A stretch of 64,000 nt of DNA. Source: Lotus japonicus (taxonomy: Eukaryota; Streptophyta; Magnoliopsida; Fabales; Fabaceae). This document shows positions 53,213 to 63,115 of the stretch, piece by piece. The notes beneath the pieces are model-generated. The model saw nothing but the letters and a program-made list of their open reading frames with translations, did no database searches and was not told where the DNA came from. How positions within the stretch are numbered: position 1 is the first letter of the stretch; each line of letters starts with the position of its first letter. The DNA lies in the NCBI RefSeq assembly GCF_012489685.1, contig NC_080043.1, positions 63,357,920 to 63,421,919 on the forward strand, written 5' to 3'. Both the position numbers and the translations under genes were made by a program.

Positions 53213-55009
53213 AGATAATCTTGTCCTTAGGTACCCACTTTCTGGGACCTCTTTTGTTAGTTACCCCAGAGGTTCTGATCACCTTGGGTGTCTCAACATG
53301 ATATTTTAAAGGAATATTTGCATGATATTTAGTCATAGAGAAAGATCCCTTTTTAAGAGGATGTTTAGCAACTTTAGCAGGTACAGGATCAGGCAATATG
53401 GTACCAGAGGGAAAAAGCATTCATACAAGGATTTAGCTTTAGACACAGAGGGCTCATTTCTAATTGGTTTAGAATAGCCAATGCCATGCATTCCATTTCT
53501 GCTTACGCCATAGATCATTGAAGCCATTAAGCTTATATCCACGCTTTTAGCTAGGAATCTTTGAAAAGACTTTTCATACTTAGATTCATTTCTACAATCA
53601 GAGGCAACACAGGCAACAATTTCTTCAAACTTAGCAATCTGGTTCTTAAGCACAGAGTTAGAATTGATCAAGGCATGATTATCATTTTTCAAATCAGAAA
53701 TAATTTTCTCATGTTCAGAAGGAGTCTTAGAGACAGCAGATAAGTTCTTTTTCAGCTTCTTATGCTTAGACAATAAGGAGTTATACTTATCCATAATATC
53801 AGACAATGCATGTTTCAGTTCAGAGGTAGAGAAAGAAGCAAATACCTCATTTTCATCGTCTGAGTCGGGATTTCCTTCTGATTCTGAGTCAGAGTCAACA
53901 ACTCTCTTTGACTCTGCTTCCTTGTTTTTGACAATAGCCATGAGTCCTTGGACTTCACCATCAGAGTCAACATCCTCTGACTCTGATTCATCAAATGTCA
54001 CCATCAGACTCTTCTTCGTCTTGAAGTGCTTCTTTGGCTTCTTGTCTTTCTTCAACTTTGGACAATCACTTTTGTAGTGCCCAGATTCTTTGCACTCAAA
54101 ACATGTGACTTCCTTGATTGAAGACTTCTTCTGGCCTGAGGACTCATACTTTCCTTTTGCCTTTCCAGAGCCTTTGAACTTGCTCTGCCTGTGCTTCCAG
54201 ATGCGGTTGAGTCTCTTGGAGATCAGAGTCAGCTCATCTTCATCAGAATCTTCTGATGCTTCTTCAGATTCCTCTTCTTCAGCTTGAAGAGCTTTTGACT
54301 TCTCAACCTTAGCCTTTTCAGATTTAGATTTCAAGGCTATGGACTTTTTCCTCAGATCTTGCATCTCTGAGCGCTTCAGCTCATGGCATTTCAAAATGCT
54401 GATGAGTTCTACTAAACTCATATTCTCAACGTCTCTCGTGAGCTCTATTGAAGTCACCAAAGGCATCCAACTTTCAGGAAGACACCTGATTACCCTTATG
54501 ACATGATCTTTTGTTGTGTAGCTCTTGTTGAGAGGTCGTATGCCAGCTACAAGCAACTGGAATCTGGAAAACATTTCTTCAATGGACTCATTTGGCTCCA
54601 TGATGAAGGATTCATACTTTTGGATTAAAGACAATGCCTTTGATTCTTTGACTTTCTTGTTTCCTTCATGAGACATCTTCAGAGATTCGAAAATGCCTTT
54701 TGCAAACTCACGATCTGTAATCTTCTGGTACTCTTCATAGGAAATAGCACTTAGAAGAATTGCTCTTGCTTTGTGATGTTGTGAGTACAGCTTCTTTTGA
54801 TCTGCAGTCATCTCTGACCTTGGGATCTTCTTGCCATCTGCATCAACTGGACGCTCGTAGCCATCCACAATAATATCCCAGAGATCTGCATCGAAACCCA
54901 GAAAGAAACTTTCCAGTCTATCTTTCCAATATTCGAACCTTTGACCGTCGAACATAGGAGGCTTTGCATTGTAACCATCTCTTTGAGTTTCACAGGTGGT
55001 GGCAGCCAT
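53100..55009 (-). pseudogene. gag of element E, single-base frameshift
   Basis: ATG 55009 (MAATTCETQRDGY). Copia Gag region, CCHC knuckle CFECKESGHYKSDC (about 54062-54103), acidic and coiled-coil parts as in A. One base is missing within 53411-53416 relative to A, shifting the frame at codon about 533, so the first piece ends at 53333 and the last 106 codons lie in another frame (53420-53100). Everything else is colinear with A. Confidence 0.92.
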
Positions 55010-55067
55010 TGTTTTTCACACCGGCCCGGATCACTGAACACTGTTAGGTGTGGTAATCAGAACTTGC

Positions 55068-55079
55068 GCTCTGATACCA
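55068..55079 (-). promoter_or_regulatory. Primer-binding site of element E
   Basis: TGGTATCAGAGC on the minus strand, two bases inside the LTR, complementary to the initiator-Met tRNA 3' end. The 55010-55067 leader has no other evident feature. Confidence 0.9.
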
Positions 55080-55081
55080 AT

Positions 55082-56288
55082 TGAAGGTATGAAAAACGGT
55101 AGAAAGGGGGGGGTTTGAATAACGTTTTCAGTATAAAACTTCCACCTTAAAGATTTTGACAAATCTTTCGAGAACTTAAGTGCTAGAGATAAGAGATAGA
55201 AAAGCACACAAGAATTTTATCCTGGTTCACTTGATAAATCACTCAAGCTACTCCAGTCCACCCGTTAAGGTGATTTCTTCCTTCTTAGAATGAAGGCAAT
55301 CCACTAATCAGGTAAGAGTTACAACTGCACTTGAAACCTACAAGTGACTAACAATTACACTGACTTAGCTCACACTAAGATTCACTCTCTTAGTCTTCTC
55401 TAGGATCCGATCAACCTTGATCTCCTAAAGGAACTAAACAAACTGTTTATCAAAGAATTGTTTACAAGAGATTTGCTTCTAAAAAGCTAATAGTAAACTC
55501 AATGAATTTCAGATGAAAGAAAACTTAGAAGATTTTAAATATGTCTTGCGCGTATGTATTGCTTCTAGCCGTTTCTTTCAGTCTTCAGCCTCTTTATATA
55601 CTCCAAGGATTAGGGTTGAGCGATGCATGGGAAATGCTACCGTTGGAGGGCAGTTCTGGAAAATCCAGCTTCTGCTGTGGCTGAGAACGTTAGGTAGGCG
55701 TCAGGAAGGTACAGTTGCTTTTGTACTTGGATAGCGACGCGACCTTTAAACCTAGGAGACTTCTGATCAGGGGAATGCTTCATATTGGAACTTGTGAAGC
55801 CGGTTGATCAAAGTCAGAGGGAAGGCACAGATCCTCTGACCATTGTATCTTCTGATTCTGAACTCAGAGGGAAGAACATGGCCTTCAGAGTTTCTTGCTT
55901 CTGGACTTCAGAGTTTCCACTATTCAGCTTCTGGATCTTCAGAGTCTTCTACACCATCAGAACATCTGAACCTTCAGTGTTTCTTGGTTATCAGAACTTC
56001 TGGATCTTCAGAACTTCTAGTGACTGAGTCCTCATCAGAGTTTGTGTAACTTCAGAACTTCTGAAGCTTTTCCACTGTTCATACTGAACATGGTGAATGC
56101 GAAAGCGTTGCTTGGGTCACTCTTTATACACAGTGCTTCTGATTTGTGTGAGATTGAGTTGAGGTCAGAGCCTGTAAATAGCACACTCAGAAAAACACGT
56201 TAGAGTACCACAATTGTTCATATCAAAAGGTTAACTTGTAATCATCAAAACATAGAGTTGTACTACTAGATCAAAACTTGATCTTACA
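55082..56288 (-). repeat. 5' LTR of element E
   Basis: Partner of 31513-32719, followed by the CGACC duplication at 56289-56293. TATA box TATATAAA at 55593-55600 (minus). Confidence 0.95.
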
Positions 56289-56293
56289 CGACC

Positions 56294-56891
56294 CACATCT
56301 CTCTCTGAGTGCATCAATATTTTCTATCATGAAGCCTCTTTGTTGCTACGCAATGTGCAAGGTCAGACTGACCTAAGCGAGAATGCTGAACATGTGGCTG
56401 AAGAGTGGAACAATCTGGGCACTTGGCTAGTGGCTCAAGTTCCAGTTATGATGCAGCTCCTGCATGCAGAGGGAAGTCAGAGGATCGAGGCTGCAAAGCA
56501 AAGGTTTGCTAGAAGGGTGGCTCTTCATGAACAAGAACAGAGACATAAGCTACTTGAAGCTATTGAAGAAGCCAAAAGAAAGAAAGAACAAGCAGAAGAA
56601 GTTGCACGTCAAGCAGCAACTCAAGCTGAACAAGCCAGACTAGAGACAGAACGACTTGAAGCTGAGGCTGAAGCTCTAAGATGCCAAGCACTTGCACCCG
56701 TAGTTTTTACTCCTGCTGCTTCTGCTTCCACTCCAGATCCTCACGCTGCTCAGAATGTTCCTTCTAGTTCTGCACAGCCAAACTCGTCCAGACTCGACAT
56801 TGTGGAACAACGTCTTGACACTCATGAGTCTCTGCTGATTGAAATGAAGCAAATGATGATGGAACTTCTGCGTCGATCTGATAAACCCTAG
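56294..56891 (+). pseudogene. Third ORF of element D, 3' part
   Basis: Continues the D third ORF after E. It encodes the C-terminal helix (QGQTDLSENAEHVAEEWNN, EEAKRKKEQAEEVARQ) and ends LLRRSDKP at TAG 56889-56891, equivalent to the E end. The two parts join in frame if E and one CGACC are ignored. Confidence 0.92.
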
Positions 56892-57040
56892 CTTTAGGAT
56901 CTCTTCGCTTTGATTTCTTTTTCTTTATCTATGTTTTATTTCGTTAACCTCTAGCTCTTTCTTATTAATCTTTACTTTGTTCGTTTGTGATTATCTATGC
57001 ATATATATATATTTCTGAAATTATGTTTGCAAATTAATTT

Positions 57041-57046
57041 TTTATT
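57041..57046 (-). terminator. Poly(A) signal after antisense pseudogene, element D
   Basis: AATAAA on the minus strand, 56 nt past the stop. Confidence 0.55.
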
Positions 57047-57101
57047 AGTATTCATCATAAATGCTTTTACATCATACATTCTCTTTCTTTTTCCTAAAAT
57101 C

Positions 57102-57494
57102 CTAGAATGGAGGATCCCTCCTCATTCTTCTGCAGTCCTGGCGCTGCTCTGACCTCTCCTTCTCCAGACGCTCCAGTGCATACTGGATGTTGTTGAGCCT
57201 GTCTTTTAGCTCATCCCTCTCTAGAATCTCTTCTGTAGTCTTGAGCTTCTCTTCAAAAATCTATTTTTCTTCCAGCAGCTTGAGTTCAAGCTGGCTGAGT
57301 TCTTGCACCTCCTCCACGAAGGCAAGAAATTCCCTCAAGTCTCTCTTCAACTCTGGACGTAGGTCCTCCTCCAGCAGTGTCCGTGTTAGCTCTGAGATGG
57401 TCTTTGTACCCTCTGGATGCCTAATGTTCAGGAACAAGTCCTCCTCAAAGGCCTTCTTTCTCAGCTCTTCTAGTGCTACGATGTATGATGCCAT
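57102..57494 (-). pseudogene. Antisense 130-codon ORF, element D, one nonsense codon
   Basis: Third copy of the antisense gene, on the minus strand of plus-strand element D. Exactly 393 bp with the same start (MASYIVALEELRKK) and end, but codon 78 is TAG (57261-57263). The frame beyond it stays open to the normal stop. A TATA box (57548-57555) and AATAAA are retained. It is closer to E than to A. Confidence 0.75.
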
Positions 57495-57547
57495 TTTTCT
57501 TTACTGAAAATTGCTCGAGTTGTGAAGCTTACCTCTCTCTCCAACGC

Positions 57548-57555
57548 TTTATATA
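57548..57555 (-). promoter_or_regulatory. TATA box of antisense gene, element D
   Basis: TATATAAA on the minus strand, 61 nt before the ATG at 57494. Confidence 0.65.
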
Positions 57556-58295
57556 GGCTTCACTTTCTCTCTGAAAGTTAATGCTCCTACAGTTTCTCGA
57601 GGTTAAGTTCTTGGTAACTGACCCTCCTCTTTACTCCCTTGGCCGGTGGTAAACGTTCTTATCTTGCATTAACTCTTCTATTCATTTCGCCTAACTCTGA
57701 TTCTTGCATCGTTTTCATTTTCTTTAAACTTAGACCTTCTCTAAGGGGGAGTACCTTGTACTTCAAGCAAAGTTTTTCACACCCCAAGCTTTTTGCTTAT
57801 GACAAAAAGGGGGAGTAAACCCAGTTTTTGATGTGTAAGATGTGTTAGTGTGATTTATTTTTCTTTTGGAGAATTTAAGAGTTCCACCTTTATGACCATA
57901 GATGTGTCACTGGGCAAATACAAGGAATACATTTCACTTCTTCTGAAGTGATTCTAATTTGACTCTGATACCCAAGACTTTGATACCTTGTCCGTGACTC
58001 TGATTACTTATGCACTCTGATTACTCTATTTTCATCTATGTCATAAGTTTTTCACTCTGAACTCTTATATCATTTAGCTCAGAATCTAGACTTTACTAAT
58101 GTTTTCATCAAGTATTAGATTCAGGGGGAGCTAAGCTCAGATCAAGCAGTGACTTGAATTCAGAATGAGCAAGATAAACTATTCACATCAGGATAAGTCT
58201 TATTCTATATCTCTAAACTCTGAGTGAATTTAGTTTAATGTTTAAGAATTGTTCATCAAAAATCTTAGTTTTGTCATCATCAAAAAGGGGGAGAT
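57556..58295 (+). other. 3' non-coding region of element D with polypurine tracts
   Basis: G5-type purine tracts near 57744-57751, 57804-57813 and 58124-58131; the final polypurine tract (AAAAAGGGGGAGAT, 58282-58295) abuts the LTR. It mirrors 8189-8927 and 32720-33461. No ORF. Confidence 0.8.
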
Positions 58296-59506
58296 TGTAA
58301 GATCAAGTTTTGATCTAGTAGTACAACTCTATGTTTTGATGATTACAAGTTAACCTTTTGATATGAACAATTGTGGTACTCTAACGTGTTTTTCTGAGTG
58401 TGTTATTTACAGGCTCTGACCTCAACTCAATCTCACACAAATCAGAAGCACTGTGTATAAAGAGCGACCCAAGCAACGCTTTCGCATTCACCATGTTCAG
58501 TATGAACAGTGGAAAAGCTTCAGAAGTTCTGAAGTTATACAAACTCTGATGTGGACTCAGTCACTAGAAGTTCTGAAGATCCAGAAAGTCTGATAACCAA
58601 GAAACACTGAAGGCTCAGATATTCTGATGGTGTAGAAGACTCTGAAGATCCAGAAGCTGATTAGTGAAATTCTGATGTCCAGAAGCAAGATACTCTGAAG
58701 ACCATGTACTTCCCTCTGAGTTCAGAATCAGAAGAAACAATGGTCAGAGGATCTGGGCTTTCCCTCTGACTTTGATCAACCGGCTTCACAAGTTCCAATA
58801 TGAAGCATTCCCCTGATCAGAAGTCTCCTAGGTTTAAAGGTCAAGTCGCTATCCAAGTACAAAAGCAACTGTACCTTCCTGACGACCTACCTAACAGTCT
58901 CAGACACAGCAGAAGCTGGATTTTCCAGAACTGCCCTCCAACGGTAGCATTTTCCATGCAACGCTCAACCCTAATCCTTGGAGTATATAAAGAGGCTGAA
59001 GACTGAAAGAAGTGGCTAGAAGCATTCACATACGCGCAAGACAAATTCAAATTCTTCTAAGCTTTCTTTCATCTGAAATTCATTGAGTTTACTATTAGCT
59101 TTTTAGAAGCAAATCTCTTGTAAACAATTCTTTGATAAACAGTTTGTTTAGTTCCTTTAGGAGATCAAGGTTGATCGGATCCTAGAGAAGACTAAGAGAG
59201 TGAATCTTAGTGTGAGCTAAGTCAGTGTAATTGTTAGTCACTTGTAGGTTTCAAGTGCAGTTGTAACTCTTACCTGATTAGTGGATTGCCTTCATTCTAA
59301 GAAGGAAGAAATCACCTTAACGGGTGGACTGGAGTAGCTTGAGTGATTTATCAAGTGAACCAGGATAAAATCCTTGTGTGCTTTTCTATCTCTTATCTTT
59401 AGCACTTAAGTTCTCGAAAGATTTGTCAAAATCTTTAAGGTGGAAGTTTTATACTGAAAACGTTATTCAAACCCCCCCCCCCTTTCTACCGTTTTTCATA
59501 CCTTCA
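58296..59506 (+). repeat. 3' LTR of element D
   Basis: TGTAAGATCAAG to ATACCTTCA, 1211 bp, plus orientation, with an 11-base C run near the right end and TATATAAA at 58984-58991. Its 5' partner is missing, so D cannot be dated from its LTRs. Confidence 0.94.
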
Positions 59507-59740
59507 GAATTGAGAGCAAATACAAACAAAGTACAGAACAACGAAACAGAAGTGCAAATGAGAGATGATAAATCTTGAAGAAGATAGATGCACAAGCGGT
59601 TGAGAGAACACAATTTGCACGTTGGAGGTAGTTATAGGATAAGTGAACCAAGAAGTAACTTTCTCTCTGCTGATGTCACAACGGCAGTTAATGATGACCA
59701 AGAATAAACTAGCCGTTAACATACTGTGGCAAGCTAATTG
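59507..59740 (-). pseudogene. Readthrough linker of element C, cut by element D
   Basis: Homologous to B 2276-2509. In frame with pol after the UAG and open to the D LTR, where it stops. B continues from here into the third-ORF body; C has lost that join. Confidence 0.8.
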
Positions 59741-59743
59741 CTA
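59735..59743 (-). promoter_or_regulatory. UAG-CAA-UUA readthrough context, element C
   Basis: Minus strand TAG CAA TTA, identical to B 2512-2504. Confidence 0.82.
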
Positions 59744-62700
59744 TGCATCAGAAAGACAAATCCCTAGACTTCCTCTTAATTTTTCAAAAGTGATTGCATC
59801 AAGGGGTTTTGTGAAAATATCAGCCAATTGCTTGTCAGTTGTAACATGATCCAAATTAACAATCTTATCCTCCACCAAGTCTCTAATAAAATGATGTCTA
59901 ATGTCAATATGCTTGGTCCTGCTATGCTGTATGGGATTCTTAGAAATATTAATTGCACTGAGATTGTCGCAGTACAATGTCATGACATCCTGTTCAACAT
60001 CATACTCTTTCAGCATTTGCTTCATCCACATGAGTTGTGTGCAACTACTTCCTGCTGCAATATATTCTGCTTCAGCTGTAGACAATGAGACACAATTCTG
60101 CTTCTTGCTAAACCATGAAATCAAATTATTCCCTAAGAAGAAACATCCACCAGATGTGCTCTTTCGATCATCTGCACTACCTGCCCAATCTGCATCACAG
60201 AATCCAACTAAAGAGGAATTTGTATCATGAGTATAGAGAATACCATAGTCACTTGTGCCATTGATGTACTTCATAATTCTCTTGACTTGTAGCAGATGAC
60301 TGGCTTTAGGAGCTGCCTGATACCTAGCACAAACTCCGACAGAAAATGTGATGTCTGGTCTGCTAGCAGTGAGATACAACAAGCTTCCAATCATGCTTCT
60401 ATAGAGACTTTGATCAACATCTTCCCCCTGTTCATCCTTGGAAAGTTTGATGTGTGTAGCAGCAAGAGTTCTCTTGTGACCAGCCTTTTCAAGGCCAAAC
60501 TTCTTGACTAACCCTTTAGCATACTTACTCTGTGATATGAACATAGAATCCTCCATTTGTTTGACCTGTAGGCCTAGAAAATAATTCAATTCACCAACTA
60601 GGCTCATCTCAAATTCAGATTTCATTTGTCGGACGAAATGCTCCACCATGGAGTTCGACATTCCTCCAAAGACAATGTCATCCACATAAATCTGTGCTAT
60701 CATGAGCTTACCTTTGTCATTCTTCACAAACAGAGTCTTATCAATTCCACCCTTGCTGTAACCATTGCTTACAAGAAATTCAGTTAACTTTTTATACCAA
60801 GCCCTAAGTGCTTGCTTCAAACCATACAACGCCTTCCTCAACTTGTACACATGATCTGGATGATGCGGATCTGTAAATCCTTTAGGTTGTTCAACATAGA
60901 CTTCTTTATTCAAATAGCCATTCAGAAAAGCACTCTTCATATCCATCTGATATAGTCTGAACTTCAAGAGACAAGCTACACCTAACAAGAGTCTTATAGA
61001 TTCCAGTCTAGCTACAGGAGCAAAGGTTTCATCAAAATCAACTCCTTCTATCTGAGTATATCCTTGAGCAACTAGCCTTGCTTTATTCCTTGTGACTATT
61101 CCAGTTTCATCTGATTTGTTCTTGAAGATCCACTTAGTACCAATGATGTTTACTTCTTCAGGTCTAGGAACTAACTCCCACACTTCGTTTCTTCTGAACT
61201 GCTCTAGCTCCTCTTGCATAGTATTTATCCAGTATTCATCAGTGAGAGCTTCATTGACATTCTTGGGTTCTATCTTGGAGATGAAACAACTGTGAGCAAT
61301 TATACTTTTGGATCTGGTAGTCACCCCTCCTTGAAGATTACCAATAATGTTTTCTTGAGGATGATTCTTCTGAACCCTGATTGATGGAGCTTTGTTTGAT
61401 GTGATATCTTTGTCTTCCTTTTCATCAGCACTTGTTTCTGACTCATTGTCGAGGGCGGTTGCTGAAGCATCGGCTGGAACATCAGTACCATCATCATCTT
61501 CATTCAGAACTGCTTCTTCCTTCTTGCTTGGTTCATCATCTACAGTCACATTCACAGATACCATCATGGTCTTTGTGCGAGAGTTAAAAACTCTATAAGC
61601 TTTGCTGTTCATAGAATATCCCATGAAAATTCCTTCATCACTTCTAGGATCAAGCTTCCTCTTAGGATCACGATCTGCAAGGATATAACATTTACTTCCA
61701 AATATGTGAAAGTATTTTACAGATGGTTTTCTACCTTTCCATAGCTCATACTGTGTGGAGGATGTCCCTGCCCTGATGGTGACTCTATTATGTATGTAAC
61801 AGGCAGTACTCATAGCTTCAGCCCAGAACTGGTGTGGAATCTTCTTAGCATGTAACATTACTCTAGCTGATTCCTGGAGAGTTCTATTTTTCCTTTCAAC
61901 TATTCCATTTTGCTGTGGAGTGATGGGGGCAGAAAATTCATGACTAATACCTTCTGTTCCACAAAACTCCAAGAATTTTGAATTCTCAAACTCCCTTCCA
62001 TGATCACTTCTGATTCTCACAATCACACAGTCCTTCTCATTCTGAAGTCTCATACATAGATTCTTGAATATTTCAAAAGTCTCTGATTTTTCTCTCATAA
62101 ATTCAACCCATGTATACCTTGAAAAATCATCTACACAGACAAACATTAACCTTTTTCCCCCCAAGCTTTCAACCTGCATGGGACCCATGAGATCCATGTG
62201 AAGCAATTCCAGAACCTTTGTCGTGGTCTGATGCTGGAGCATCTTGTGTGGCACCTTGGTTTTCTTACCAATCTGACATTCTCCACATAGCTTTCCTTCT
62301 CCCAAGCTCAAATTGGGCAATCCCCTTATTGCTTCATCTGCAAGAATCTTTTGCATGCTCCTGTAGTTGAGATGTCCTAGTCTTTGATGCCATACATTCA
62401 CCTCATCTTCTTTAGTTAACAAACATTTGGAAACACGAGCTTTATCTTCTGATGTCCACATATAACAGTTGTCTTTTGATCTGACTCCTCTCATCACAAC
62501 TCTCTCATCATCAGTGGTCACAACACATTCTATCTTATTGAACTTCACATCATATCCTTGATCACACAGTTGACTTATGCTGATTAAGTTGGCTGTTAAA
62601 CCATTTACAAGTAGCACATTGTTCAAGTTAGGAGATTCTGTGCTAACAAGATTTCCTACTCCCTTGATCTTTCCTTTAGCTCCATCTCCAAAAGTAACAT

Positions 62701-63115
62701 AGTTGGTGGAGTGACTTCTGATGTCTTGCAAGAAGCTCTTGTTTCCTGTCATGTGCTTTGAACAACCACTATCAAAATACCAATCTTCCTTTGATGATGC
62801 TCTGAAAGACGTGTAGGCTACCTGACATCTGACTTCACCCTTGGGCTTCCATTGCTTCCTCATCTGAACAGGGTTTTTATCCTGCATCTGAGGATAACCA
62901 TATAACCTGTAACAGTAGGGCTTTATATGACCATTCTTACCACAGTAGTGACACTTCCAAGGTACAGTTTTATCAAGCTTAAGCTGGGGTTTCACATGCA
63001 GAGGTACATGTCGAGGCAATGAATCTGACACCTGATAATTTCTGGGCTTCTTGAATTCAGTTTGTTTTGCAGCAGACACAAATTTCTTTGTTTGCTGTTC
63101 TATAGTCAAAGCCAA
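59741..63115 (-). CDS. Pol of element C
   Basis: 1124 open codons; the nominal start is a TTG just after a 20-bp deletion, so it was originally fused to gag. CCHC knuckle [14 protein letters not shown], protease [18 protein letters not shown] zinc region, integrase with normal Asp-35-Glu spacing ([16 protein letters not shown]), RT with YVDDIVFGG, RNase H, end LSDA followed by the readthrough stop. It is better preserved than the B copy: the integrase is complete and I find no stop. Scattered replacements include RAWYKKL for RAWYERL. Confidence 0.93.
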   Translation of the reverse strand: MALTIEQQTKKFVSAAKQTEFKKPRNYQVSDSLPRHVPLHVKPQLKLDKTVPWKCHYCGKNGHIKPYCYRLYGYPQMQDKNPVQMRKQWKPKGEVRCQVAYTSFRASSKEDWYFDSGCSKHMTGNKSFLQDIRSHSTNYVTFGDGAKGKIKGVGNLVSTESPNLNNVLLVNGLTANLISISQLCDQGYDVKFNKIECVVTTDDERVVMRGVRSKDNCYMWTSEDKARVSKCLLTKEDEVNVWHQRLGHLNYRSMQKILADEAIRGLPNLSLGEGKLCGECQIGKKTKVPHKMLQHQTTTKVLELLHMDLMGPMQVESLGGKRLMFVCVDDFSRYTWVEFMREKSETFEIFKNLCMRLQNEKDCVIVRIRSDHGREFENSKFLEFCGTEGISHEFSAPITPQQNGIVERKNRTLQESARVMLHAKKIPHQFWAEAMSTACYIHNRVTIRAGTSSTQYELWKGRKPSVKYFHIFGSKCYILADRDPKRKLDPRSDEGIFMGYSMNSKAYRVFNSRTKTMMVSVNVTVDDEPSKKEEAVLNEDDDGTDVPADASATALDNESETSADEKEDKDITSNKAPSIRVQKNHPQENIIGNLQGGVTTRSKSIIAHSCFISKIEPKNVNEALTDEYWINTMQEELEQFRRNEVWELVPRPEEVNIIGTKWIFKNKSDETGIVTRNKARLVAQGYTQIEGVDFDETFAPVARLESIRLLLGVACLLKFRLYQMDMKSAFLNGYLNKEVYVEQPKGFTDPHHPDHVYKLRKALYGLKQALRAWYKKLTEFLVSNGYSKGGIDKTLFVKNDKGKLMIAQIYVDDIVFGGMSNSMVEHFVRQMKSEFEMSLVGELNYFLGLQVKQMEDSMFISQSKYAKGLVKKFGLEKAGHKRTLAATHIKLSKDEQGEDVDQSLYRSMIGSLLYLTASRPDITFSVGVCARYQAAPKASHLLQVKRIMKYINGTSDYGILYTHDTNSSLVGFCDADWAGSADDRKSTSGGCFFLGNNLISWFSKKQNCVSLSTAEAEYIAAGSSCTQLMWMKQMLKEYDVEQDVMTLYCDNLSAINISKNPIQHSRTKHIDIRHHFIRDLVEDKIVNLDHVTTDKQLADIFTKPLDAITFEKLRGSLGICLSDA

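Larger units (their letters stand above)
31513..56288 (-). mobile_element. Element E: family-1 Sirevirus, nearly intact, inserted in D and split by F
   Basis: LTRs 31513-32719 and 55082-56288 (1207 bp each), with CGACC target duplications. It has a complete primer site, gag with one frameshift, intact pol, intact third ORF, intact antisense gene and polypurine tracts. Element F lies between the antisense gene and the third-ORF stop. By eye the LTRs differ at about 7 bases plus two single-base length changes, so E is younger than A. Confidence 0.96.
25709..59506 (+). mobile_element. Element D: 5'-truncated family-1 Sirevirus inserted in C, split by E
   Basis: Plus strand. Pol starts abruptly inside the protease motif at 25709, followed by third ORF 29213-31512, then element E, then third ORF 56294-56891, antisense pseudogene 57494-57102, polypurine tract and 3' LTR 58296-59506. 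Compared with E, about 3.1 kb is missing on the left: LTR, primer site, gag and protease start. The right edge abuts GAATT of C just upstream of its third-ORF start. The left target duplication is lost. Confidence 0.93.
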
